DNA of 64,000 bases from Conchocele bisecta (lineage: Eukaryota; Mollusca; Bivalvia; Lucinida; Thyasiridae), in assembly GCA_029237695.1 (NCBI GenBank), contig CM055275.1, positions 5,385,131 through 5,449,130 on the forward strand, in the 5' to 3' direction. The notes beneath the pieces are model-generated. The model had not been told where the DNA came from. It made no database searches and worked only from the letters and a program-made list of their open reading frames with translations. Below are positions 1-10,010 of this stretch, piece by piece. The number at the start of each line of letters is the position of its first letter. Position 1 is the stretch's first letter. A program made the translations under genes and the position numbers.

Positions 1-14
1 GCCATCCAAAAATG

Positions 15-290
15 TTTTTCCTCATATCTCGGTCTGTGGAATACTTGAGGCATAATTTTAGTGTCTATACCCATGTTTTAGCGGTCATTGAACATGATAG
101 CATCATGAATTATAACACTGGATGATTTAGTAGAGGCAGCAGCCATTATGACATTCAAAATGGCCGCCCATTTTGACATTCAAAATGGCCGCCAACCAAT
201 AACGTTTTTGCTCATATCTCGGTCTGTGTGACTCCTAGATACATACTTTTGGTGTCTATACCCATGTTTTCACGGTCACGGAACATGATA
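15..290 (+). repeat. Two-copy imperfect direct repeat
   Basis: Two related segments of about 90 bp (about 15-105 and 205-290) both read 'ctcatatctcggtctgtg', then a variable stretch, 'tgtctatacccatgtttt', 'cggtca' and 'gaacatgata'. The spacer holds two 'caaaatggccgcc' stretches, a motif seen throughout the window. No coding signal was seen. It is probably a fragment of a dispersed repeat. Confidence 0.6.
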
Positions 291-756
291 AGATAACTAA
301 AAATAATATTGGATGATTCCAAAATGGCCGCCGTAGGAAAGTGACATAAAGTATCTAAACGTGAATTTATATATCTGTCTGGTGTTTCCGTAACGCCGGA
401 TGGCATTAGCGACAGTATTTTATCGTGGCATTTGTTGTGAAGGTCGCAGTGGTAATTGAATCAAAACCATAGATTAAACTATTTGATAGCACCAAAGCAT
501 ACAAAGGGCTAGGGGGCACATTAACAAAACATTGTACGAAAAACTATTGTCACATGATATGATGTCCGCAGATGTGTTCTGAAATATACGATCACATACC
601 GAATGTATGTCATCATATGTTGCTGAACATCTCTGTTTTGTCGTACAATGTTTTGTGAAAGTGTCTCCCCCCTCCCTCCAACCAGTAGCTTTCATTTCAC
701 AATAACACAAGATGTAACTAGTTTGTATATGTTCCAGGGCAATGACGTATTGAGGC

Positions 757-2507
757 ATGGATGACACGGTGACATCTTGTGCCATATGCGGAGGTGGACT
801 GGATGATGGTAGAGAAACACTCCAGATTACTGATAAAGGCGCAACAGGTATAAACAACGCCAGTGATGCTCGTGGAAACATAGCTATACGCGTCAATTCG
901 GGACAAACATTACACAGCAGTTGTCGCTTGGACTATTGCAACAAGAAGGCAATTAAATCCGCACTGAAAAGAAAACTCGAGCCTGATGTTGATATTCCGC
1001 AGACTAGAACTCTTCGCTCTCAGTTCCGGATCACTGTTTACTGTGTGGGAATCGCATACAACGTGAAACAAATTATGATGACGTTTTCAAGGTCAGGACA
1101 ACGGAGTTCTAAGTTTCTCTCTTGAAAGCATGTGATGAGCGAAATGACGACGAGTGGGCTAAGACAATTCGTGGACTCGTTGAATTTGCGGGCGATCTTA
1201 TAGCAGTTGAGGCTATCTATCACCAAGTTTGCAGCTTCAACTTTCGGACTGGAAAACAAATTACATTGCGGTACCAACGTGACAGTCATGGAATCAAGCC
1301 ACCAAAGTTGGACAGACGCTCCGACGTTTCGCGTGAATGTTCATTTCTGTAAGTAATTGATGAACTACGCAAAAATGACGATGAACAGTCAACAATATAT
1401 GACCTTATTAAACGAATGTCTGAAATATGTCCCAATCCATACAGCCCGCCATATATGCGTCAAAAGATACGAGAGCATTTAGGAGCGTAGTGATTACTGG
1501 TATAAACGGAAAGGCTAGTGTAGTAACGTTCCACACTACGGCATCCAAAATACTACAAACATTTCATGACAGTCAGCCAAAGATGGGCGACGAGGATGCA
1601 GGAAAGCAACGAATAATTAAAGCTGCCACAGACCTAATCAAAACAGACATCAACAGACCAGAAACATCAAAATAGTTGTACCCAGATCCAGTTAAACTGT
1701 GAGAATTGGACCTGAATCTTGCTTACTTGCCCAAATCACTCCGGTGTCTCCTCTCCGATCTGTTCTCCAGCACCTCAATTGATCTGAAGGTCGCAACCAT
1801 CGGTCAGTGTATAATGCAGGCTACGCGGCCTAGATTCATTCTTGCGCCAATTGCATTCGGACTCGGTGTTCAGATGCACCATCTTTATGGTTCCCGGTTT
1901 TTGATTGACAGTTTATCGAAACATGGGTTATGTTCGTCCTATCAAGAAGTGTTGCACTTTTCTAAATGTACTACAAATGTTCGTGAGAGCACCCATTCAA
2001 AATATGGCCATTTCGGACATTTTATTGCGGACAATTTCGATCATAACTTGCGGACATTAGATGGTCGTGGGACCTTCCATGGAATGGGGATTATTGTAGT
2101 CGTTAATCCTGAGGTGAAAAGACAAGTTCTAGTTCCGAGAATACCATTCGCGGATGAAGGTGTGACTGCAGCTAAAATTGGAATCAGCTATTACAATGCG
2201 TTGCTCGGCAAAGAGACAATTCTGTATCAAACACAACCAGAAATAATTTCCGATTATTCACTAGCGAATTTGGAATATCTTTTGAAAATATCTTGGCCAC
2301 TTCGTCCCAAAATGCCAGGGTGGTCAGGAATGATGCAGGCTGTTTGCACTGGTGAACATCCAGGTAAATCATCGGTCCATTCCCTGCCGATGATAGACAT
2401 GGACCCCACTGATATGTCATGCATCTACTCAACATTGCTGTTTGTTGCTGAGGAAAACAGAAGCACGCTACAACTCCCGTCCTGACATTTGATCACATCG
2501 TTTTGAC
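757..2507 (+). pseudogene. Family A pseudogene, 5' half (copy 1)
   Basis: This is a broken copy of a large multi-copy invertebrate gene family that I recognise but cannot name. It opens at an ATG (757) with a cysteine module (CAICGG, then LHSSCRLDYC about 45 residues later). It continues with a second module around 1,125-1,260 (EWAKTIRGLVEFAGDL, then YHQVCSFNFRTGK), a linker at 1,490-1,675 (VITGINGKASVVTF), and a long conserved block at 1,706-2,460 with GQCIMQATRPR, GLGVQ, IADNFDHNLRTLDG, TFHGMGII, WSGMMQ and LPMIDMDPTDMSCIYSTL. Reading-frame changes fall near 1,120, 1,350-1,490, 1,680-1,700 and 2,460. After 'LTFDH' the similarity stops and repeat sequence (2,508-2,830) begins, so the PIN-like C-terminal half is missing. 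No biochemical function is established for the family as far as I know. It behaves like a mobile or selfish gene, which is my inference from its copy number. Confidence 0.7.
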
Positions 2508-3420
2508 ATCGTTTCGTTTTAATACTTAGAAAACGATGGCGTCGTTGGCTTAAACGTGTCGCTGTTTAAACACATGTATTTTCTTTCAGCGTATCGTTTT
2601 GACATTGTTCGTGTTGTTTTCAATCAGAAAATTATATTTAATGAGTAAATTATTTTGTCGTTGGTTTAAACATGAACTATCAGTTTCTAGTTATAAAATA
2701 AACCGAAAACGATGTGTAAACCAAGGGCAATCGTTCGTTTGTGTAACCATGAACAAATCCGGACTGTGCATGTAATACGGTCAATTTCCTGTGATAAACG
2801 CTAGTTTTCGTAGAAATTAAATACAATATGGTTGTAAGCTGCTTGATGTTGTACACCACTATTTTTATATGACTGAGAAATCCAGCCAATGAGATTGCCT
2901 AATAGAGGGTCACATGATTGCGGACATATATGATATTCTAAATGTTATATTTACCTGGATGCGCTAGTCACAGATTAACAAAACGGAAACATGACACGGT
3001 TCAACGACAAGTCAATTGAATACAACTACGCAAATGGTATCCAATCAGCAACACGCTTACAAATGTACTACGCACGTGACAGCAAAACAACAACAATGGC
3101 TGCAAATTGAAGCAAACTTGTACATACATGTCAGTCGGGTTTCAGCAAAACCATAAGTCACATGACAAAATAAGTCACATGACAAAATAAGTATTGTCTT
3201 TTGAGTCGGTGTACACGAGATTTACGGACCTCGTCATATTCATATGTATATTCATATTACTTTCCTCAGGTCCATACATCTCGTGTACATCGACGCAAAA
3301 CACAATAATTGGAGAAGGAAAACATTTAATAATTCAATCGCAGCGTGTCCCGATTAGAGATCTTTCACTGTCAATGAAACATTTGATCATTATAATCCCT
3401 AGTTTTATCACCCGAGATAA
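2508..3420. repeat. Non-coding; repeat related to the inverted-repeat arms
   Basis: The first 300 bp repeat 'cgttttgacatcgttt', 'aaacgatg' and 'cgttggtttaaac'. They resemble 34,860-35,090 and its inverted partner near 62,290-62,520, so the same dispersed element occurs three times. This element abuts the truncated 3' end of family A copy 1. The stretch from about 2,840 to 3,420 has no recognisable gene; a short direct repeat 'ataagtcacatgacaaa' occurs at about 3,150-3,190. Confidence 0.45.
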
Positions 3421-3423
3421 ATG

Positions 3424-3600
3424 ACCAAGCAACAGCTCAGGCAAAGCCAATCAAGCTGCTTGATTGCGAGTTGATATTGCCAATAGATTTCAGACGCGAT
3501 GAGATATTAGCCAGATTAACGCATGCGGTGGTGTATATGTTGTGCTTGTCGAACGTTGAGTTAATACACCACCGCCTGCGTAAATCTCGCCCAGCTATCA
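3424..3600. repeat. Foldback element, TACACCACC family (partial)
   Basis: It contains 'agctcaggcaaagccaatca', 'gcttgattgcgagttgatat', 'gcggtggtgtata' and the mirrored 'tacaccaccgcctgcg'. These are the hallmark blocks of the element found complete at 4,139-4,355. This copy is rearranged, and related tails ('caagctgcttgatt') continue to about 3,770. Confidence 0.55.
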
Positions 3601-4138
3601 ACGTTTCTCAACATATAGTGCCCGTATCAACTCGCGAGCAAGTAGGCTGATTGGTTGAGACTGAGTTATCGTACAGTTCAGGCTCAGCCAGACAAGCTGC
3701 TTGATTTAAAGAACAATATCAATTTTGTAATAGAGGTTTAACCAGACAAGCCGCTTGATTTCGCACAATTTTGTGGGATTTTGAAATAAAACAATTAAAT
3801 GTACAATTATTGGCAAGATTACAGCAGGCTAAATGTACCTGAAAGTATCATCCGGAACGTTCCATAGACCAGTAAACTGACGAAGACTGCAGCTACCTTT
3901 TTCTGCGTTATACATCCTGAAAAACAGCAAATACAAAAGTTAATGTAAGACTCTAAATTCAGTTTATTGCAAAAAGTCTACTAAGTTTTCTTGTTTACAG
4001 ATGTATATTTGCCGGCGTATTTTGTATTTACTTGTGACGTTTTGTTTTACGCTTTTAGACACCATTTGACACGTTGTCTGTATACGATGTATTTAGTGCT
4101 TGAGTAATATTGTTTTATATTTTATTGAGCTTAAAAAA

Positions 4139-4355
4139 TACACCACCACCTGCGCTAATCTTGCCAGTATTTGCCAATGAATCTATTACTACATACTCGA
4201 ATATTGTGCTTGACAGCAACTATCTTGATTGGATGAGCCTGAGCTGTGCTACAGCCCAGGCACAGTCAATCAACATGCTTGATTACGAGTTGATATTGCC
4301 GATAGACGTTCAGTCCCGATGAGGTGTTAGCAAACTAAATGCAGGCGGTGGTGTA
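4139..4355. repeat. Foldback/MITE element, TACACCACC family
   Basis: The terminal inverted repeats are TACACCACCACCTGCG at the left and CAGGCGGTGGTGTA at the right. The interior has a central palindrome (gcctgagctgtg / cagcccaggcaca) flanked by 'caatca' and 'gcttgatt'. Its length is about 217 bp. No transposase is encoded, so it is a non-autonomous element. Related copies lie at 3,424, 32,770, 38,636 and 54,199. Confidence 0.75.
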
Positions 4356-4424
4356 TATGTTTGCGTGTCGAACCTAATGTAGTAAGCTGACGTTGAATTC
4401 ATACAACGCCAATATATAGAGAAT

Positions 4425-4868
4425 AGTAGGTTAGTGCCGTGAATGGGAAAAAATATCCGGCAAGGCTCAATAATTTCTTTATTTTTCATCAGAAGTATAT
4501 GTTGTGACACTCATTTGAACCGTCTCGCCGAGACGGTTCAAATGAGTGGTCACAACATATACTTTGGTTGAGAAATAAGGAAAATAGATAGAGAATAGTA
4601 GGTTAGTGCCGTGAATAGGAAAAAATATCTGGCAAGGCTCAGGAAACGGGATGGGCGAGGCTCTGCCGAGCACATCCCGTTTCCGTGCCGCGCCAGATAT
4701 TTTTTCCCATTCACGGCACTAACCTACTATTCTATTTATCCCGTCAAAACCTACAAATGGCTGTAAAATGCAAAAATAGTATTGACTGGATATCAAAAAT
4801 GTTTCACGGCACCGTGTTTCACGGCACATACGCACTGTGTGTTGACGCGATAAATATTGATATATTGC
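4425..4868. repeat. Composite nested foldback element (copy 1)
   Basis: At least three palindromic units are nested. The first is 'gttgtgacactcatttgaac' and its mirror around a CGGCGAGACGG centre (about 4,498-4,565). The second is 'gtgccgtgaat' with its mirror 'attcacggcac' enclosing a perfect CGGGATGGGC / GAGCACATCCCG hairpin (about 4,605-4,735). The third ends in 'atttatcccgtcaa' and 'gttgacgcgataaat' (4,734-4,868). The same composite is inserted in the integrase gene (41,003-41,403), and a shorter version is inserted in the polymerase gene (44,797-45,060). Confidence 0.8.
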
Positions 4869-4974
4869 CTATATATGTTCAGATGCGTTGATATCGTGGC
4901 AAGATTAACGTAAGCTGTGGTGTATCATGAATTGGCTTTGATAATTGTCCTTGACATTGGTTGCATTCGTCACT

Positions 4975-5245
4975 TACTTACGGAGCCCCCGACGTAACAT
5001 TCGTTTTGTTATTAATGCGCTCCCACGAAATACCAATTCCTTCCCTCAATTTAACAATTCGTTCCCACGAAATAACCCGGCATTTATTCCCACGGCAACG
5101 AATTGTTATATCGTGGGAACGAATTGTTAATTCGAGGGAACGATTTGTTAATTCGAGGGAACGAATTGTTAAATTAGGTGAAAGAATTGTTATTTCATGG
5201 GAACGAATTAATAAAAATAATTCATGTCCCTTGCTGTGCTCCATA
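4975..5245. repeat. 21-bp palindromic-unit foldback array, TTCGTTCCC family
   Basis: Units with the core TTCGTTCCCACGAA or TTCGTTCCCTC, spaced 21 bp apart, run in one orientation and then the complement. The whole is bounded by mirrored ends, 'cggagcccc...attaatgcg' on the left and 'aattaataaaaataattcatgtcc...ctcc' on the right. Because 21 is a multiple of three it reads as fake heptapeptide repeats in several frames. Other copies are at 30,953-31,290, 38,960-39,245 and 53,533-54,118. Confidence 0.8.
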
Positions 5246-5334
5246 CTTACTAGCGCTGCATCTTCGAGTCATTCTGCTGTTCGCTTCCAGCTCCTTGCGG
5301 CCTCTTGCAAACAATGGGGTCAGTTATTGTGTTG

Positions 5335-5862
5335 TATTTACACTGAGCAACCTCTCTACAACAGCCACCCGTGGGAATACTCAAGACTGGCTGTTATAGA
5401 GAGGTGGCTGACATAGGGAGGTTAAATATAGAGGCATTTACCCAATTTGGGTATAAACTAATGTCTGTTATAGAGAGGTGGCTGTTATAGGGAGGTTAAA
5501 TATAGAGGCATTTACCCAATTGGGGTATAAACTAGTGGCGGTTATAGAGATGTGGCCGTTTAGGGTATAAACTAGTGGCTGTTATAGAGAGGTGGCTGTT
5601 ATAGGGAGGTTAAATATAGAGGCATTTACCCAATTGGGGTATAAACTAGTGGCTGTTATAGAGAGGTGGCTGTTGTTGAGAGGTTAAATATAGAGGCATT
5701 TACCCAATTGGGGTATAAACTAGTGGCTGTTATAGAGAGGTGGCTGTTGTTGAGAGGTTAAATATAGAGACATTTACCCAATTGGGGTATAAACTAGTGG
5801 CTGTTATAGAGAGATGGCTGTTGTGGAGAGGTGGCCGTTGATGGTGGTTTTACTGTAACAAG
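5335..5862 (+). repeat. 74-bp tandem repeat array
   Basis: About six copies of a 74-bp unit occur, for example starting at 5,581, 5,655 and 5,729. Each contains 'gttatagagaggtggctgtt', 'ggttaaatatagaggcattt' and 'acccaattggggtataaac'. One copy is shortened at about 5,541-5,580. The flanks carry 'caacctctctacaacagcca' and 'tggttttactgta', resembling ends of the CAGTGAAACCTCTCTAAACC element at 34,620. The array may therefore have grown inside such an element. Confidence 0.85.
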
Positions 5863-5874
5863 TGTTTTCATGCT

Positions 5875-6290
5875 CGGCTAGGAAATATGTAGTAATCCCG
5901 AGCCTCGCCAAGGAATTCCTATCGATTCCGAGCCGAGCCTGATAAATTTGACCTCTTTTTCATAGAGAAAAACAGGAAACTGTCTTTTTGCTATCAAGTT
6001 TTTCAGACGTGGCTACAAAACGCGTTGAAATTTCGAGCCGAACCTAGGAATTCCTATCGATTCCGAGCCGAGCCTGATAAACTTGACCTCACTTTCATAG
6101 AGCATAACAGGCAAGTGTCTTTTTATATCAAGTTTTTCAGACGAGGCTAGGAAACGCGTAGGAATTCCGAGGCTCGCCGAGGAATCCCTATCGTCTCCGA
6201 ACCGAGCCTGAACATCTTGACAGCTCTTTCATAGAGCATAACAGGACGTGTCTTTTGATATGAAAGTTTTTAGACTGGGCTACATAACAG
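5875..6290 (+). repeat. About 135-bp tandem repeat, three copies
   Basis: Three diverged copies start near 5,912, 6,047 and 6,181. Shared blocks are 'ggaattcctatcgattccga', 'gccgagcctgataaa', 'tttcatagagcataacagg' and 'tatcaagtttttcagac'. No coding potential is apparent. Confidence 0.75.
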
Positions 6291-6466
6291 TACATGTAAC
6301 ATAGAATGAAGGTAAAACTGTATTATGTGCACTCACACTGAATGTTTATGTACGTGCTCCAGTGACCGACCTTTGTTCATGGTATAAGGGAAATAACTCC
6401 TATTTGCAATATATTACTGCGTGTCACAGTATAAGATAATTATAATTATTACATACCAGCAGTGTT

Positions 6467-9400
6467 ATACATACGTGTGTTGAACATTATATGTCACAGA
6501 AACGAATATATCACACGTGTGAAGTATTCGTGCGAATGCGTCACACAATTCGGTGAATACTGGCCGAATTCGGCCGAATACATCACAAACCGAAAATCTC
6601 ACCCAAATATTTTTCACTTTTTGGTATAAACGAATATGTCACACAATCGCAAATTTCAAACTTGACCGAATATGGTCATATCATTATCAAATTGAATGTA
6701 TCGACAGGACGATCACTTTGGAGCATTTATTGTCGAAATATGAACATTAATGTAATCCAAGATGACCGCCGAAAGGTCAAAAGGTCATTATTTTATTAGA
6801 GATTTCAAACGTCTTATTTTCATGAACCTCCGGGCTGATATTGGAAAAACTTCACAGTTATGGTCCGTTGGTGAAGACTTTTCATATTTGTTAAAATGGA
6901 GATCATCGCATAATACAAAATGGCCGCCGTCAAAAAGTATGTCAAATTCTTAAAAAAACTTCTTCTCACGAACCGCCTGACTGATTCTAATGACACTTGG
7001 TAGGAATGATCGATAGTTAACGCTGTTTCAGATTTGTTTAAATGGTGGCCCCTGGGTCAAGAAAGGGCGAGCCGGAGGGGTTAAGTAGGGGTCAAATTTC
7101 ATATTTTACCGTTTATGGTCATGTCATATATCAACTCAAAGGTATCGACAAGACGATCACTATGGAGCATTTTTGGTCGACATCGGATGATTACATAATT
7201 TAAGATGACCGCCCGCTGAAAGTTTATTAATGATTTCAAGCGTCTTTTTCCTTGTGCATCAGAATGTCTGTTATATATACCGTTTATCATTTATTCATAT
7301 TTGTTCTGCATCACATTTGTTAATGCTGTTTTATAAGCATTATACTGTTTACATTGTTCTCAATTTTTATGTTTCAAGCCAACTATTACTATGGTGGACA
7401 GAACAATTGTGATGGTATATATAGATGTAATAGACAGTCTGGACCATTTCTGACTTACTTTATAATTTGGATAATAATTTCAGGTGAGCGAACAGGCCCA
7501 TTTGGGCCTGTTGCTATATTAATTTTTAATCTCCATGTCTGTGATATAGAGTCTATCACATGAAATGTAAACTTCTATGATAATAGTATCTAGATATAAA
7601 ACATTATGGTACAAATTGTTAACCGATGGTCAGTTTCGCCTGTTCAATATTTACATGTCCAATACACTTTACAAATATAATAATGTTCCAATCATTGGTG
7701 TGTTCTATTTAGATAATTAAAATGAGATCAGCTTTAGATTTGAAAAGCATATATTATCATCAGTCAATGTATATTCCCACACCGCTCCCCTCTAGGGGAG
7801 TAGCGGGGCTTTATCTGGGCATACTGGGCATACATCGGGAGTTTAACCGCCGACGATGTCCCGCACTGCGGTGACATTACAGGTTCTGTAACTGTTGCTA
7901 AAAATGTGCCGCGACATTCACCAACCAAATGGCCCTGCACTGCGGGGCATTTTACCGGAACATTTACTGGATTTAACAGCATAATTATCATGCCGACTAT
8001 ATGGCGCTGTCGGCAAGCTAGCGCGACAAAAAATCGCACACTTCGAATTAATGGTGACGACAAAATTATTACGAGACGATATTATTTTGAACAGTATAGT
8101 TGTGTCATTGTTGGTGTGAATGTGTCACACATGTTCAGGAGAATGAACTGTCCAAATATTAAAGCAATCCTTCAAGTAATTATGAAGATATGACATGATG
8201 GAGAAACTGGGACAAAGTGTTTGACGCAAATGTACACGGACGGACGTACGGACGGACATACGGACGGAACCTCGGGATCAAACAAATATGCCACCCTTGC
8301 TATCGCATAGGGGGCATAAAAACGTTTTAACACATTTTTATGTCAAATGTAATAATATTCCTTTAACCCATTCAACACCACATACATGGAGTTCGTAACG
8401 ATCCGTCTCATCAGGATCTGCACTGTTTGTGACAACATTTTTATTTTTACCTCCAATATCTGACAAAAAAATGTAAAATGTTTTAAATGTATATTGAACA
8501 TCTCATGGTTAATGGAATTGTCTTAAATATAACATGGAGTTACTTGGTGTTGAAATGGTTATACTGGATACAACTGGGGAGGCAACTACTAAACTAAGCA
8601 GAGAAATATACGCCCGATGGTAGCTTTGAATGACAGATTGACATTTAACATATTCGTTTAACAAGAGTTGTTTGTCAAACAAATAAGTCCCCACCCCCCT
8701 TCTCAAAAAGACAGGCAATGGTGCCACAATGTGCATAGTGACCTCAAAATCAAACATTTCAGCATCCTAGCACCAACTGTTCTTCAGTTATTGAGCCGAA
8801 CTCGTTTTATTGTCCAAGGTCACCCCGCGACCTTGACCTTTGACCTACTGACCTCAAATAAATAGGGGTCATCTGCTGGTCATGACTAACTTGAAAACCA
8901 ATACTGGGCATCCTAGGTCATGGCGTTCTCGAGTTATAGAGCGGCAACTGTTTTATTGTCTATACTCACCGCCATTTTGACCTTTGACACACTGTAGTCA
9001 AGTCAAACTGGCCATACACTGGTCGTTACTGACCTGCATACCAAGTTTGAGGATCCTATGTCAAGACTATTTTGAGCGCAAACCAAATCGCTAACAGACA
9101 GACAGACGATAAGCGCCATAACATGATACGCCCCTAGTCCTGTCTGAAATCAGCTGGAATAGCTCAGTGGGTAAAGCATCGGACTCCTGATCGGGAGACC
9201 TCGAGTTAGAATCCCGAGTTAGATTCGGCTTGTCCTTGGGCAAGACAAGACACATTCGTGATAGCCTAGTCCTATCGGACGGGGACTTAAATAGTCGGTA
9301 TCGACATGCAAGGTCATCGAGCCAGTGCCGTCGTTAAATCAAAGCATTTACATTTACCTTGTCTGTATGCGTGGCATGACTTTCAAATAACCCGGCGAAT

Positions 9401-9690
9401 ATGCCTGCTCTATTCTGTTTTATTTTATCGCACTGTTATCCCCCATTCGAATGTTCATGTGATATATTCGTCTGGACAATATTTTATTAATTTTTGTTGG
9501 AGTTTTTGTAACAAGTGACACATTCGTTTTTGTTGCAAGGGGTAGTGATGCCAAATGTAAGCGTCACACATTTGTGTGATGTATTCGTACGTATTCTTCG
9601 CCATAAATTATGTGACGCATTCGCACGAATATATCACACGTGTGATATATTCGTTTCTGTGACATATAAGGTTCAACATACGTGCACCTA
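6467..9690. mobile_element. Non-autonomous transposon with ~85-bp terminal inverted repeats
   Basis: The left end (6,467-6,549) and right end (9,606-9,690) are inverted copies containing 'atatgtcacagaaacgaata', 'tatcacacgtgtga' and 'ttcgtgcgaatgcgtcac'. Flanking 'acgtgtgttgaac' and 'gttcaacatacgt' extend the match outward. The 3.2 kb interior has no transposase that I can see. It holds aggccgcc-rich stretches, a GC-richer island at 7,780-8,060, 'cggacggacgtacggacgga' microsatellite at 8,230-8,265, and a tRNA-derived SINE at 9,150-9,310. Confidence 0.6.
9150..9310 (+). repeat. tRNA-derived SINE
   Basis: A degenerate tRNA head (9,153-9,225) has an A box TAGCTCAGTGGG (9,160) and a B-box-like GTTAGAATCCC (9,205). 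It is followed by a body with 'ttgtccttgggcaagaca' and 'cggacgggga'. The anticodon-loop region is CTCCTGATC. It lacks proper acceptor pairing, so it is a SINE and not a functional tRNA gene. Pol III-driven retrotransposition is known for such elements. Confidence 0.65.
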
Positions 9691-9764
9691 TATCAACCTG
9701 TGACCAATACATACAGTTCGCATCTGATGCATATAGCGTAGTGGTAACAGTTATTCCTTTGTTT

Positions 9765-10010
9765 AACCCTTTCACCCCTAAGTAACTGGAATGGGCTGCG
9801 ATTTGTTAATTTTACAACCAATCCAATCATCGCAAAATGATTTTCAGACTATTCCATTTATAAATAGGGGGTATTTGTTGTTCTCAAAAATATGAAAATT
9901 ACTTTAAAACAGTGCAGATCCTGATGGGACTGCTCGTTACGAGCCGGCTCATCTGGATCTGCATTGTTTGCATAAACCGATATAGCGGCCTTTCGGGTTC
10001 AAAGGGTTAA
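9765..10010 (+). repeat. Dispersed repeat, GCAGATCCTGATG family (copy 1)
   Basis: Blocks in order are 'ttcacccctaagtaactgga', 'caatccaatca', 'aaaatgattttcagact', 'ttctcaaaaatatgaaaatt', 'gtgcagatcctgatgggac', and the mirrored 'gccggctcatctggatctgc' around a short loop. Copies lie at 28,738-28,965, 35,118-35,360 and (inverted) 62,050-62,290, with a fragment at 8,370-8,440. The final palindrome gives a stable hairpin. Confidence 0.75.

Noticed and set aside
4978..5244. Open frames rich in IRSHEIT / FRGNEL heptapeptides (also at 31.1, 39.0 and 53.6 kb)
   Set aside because: They come from a 21-bp palindromic DNA repeat readable in several frames on both strands; not proteins.
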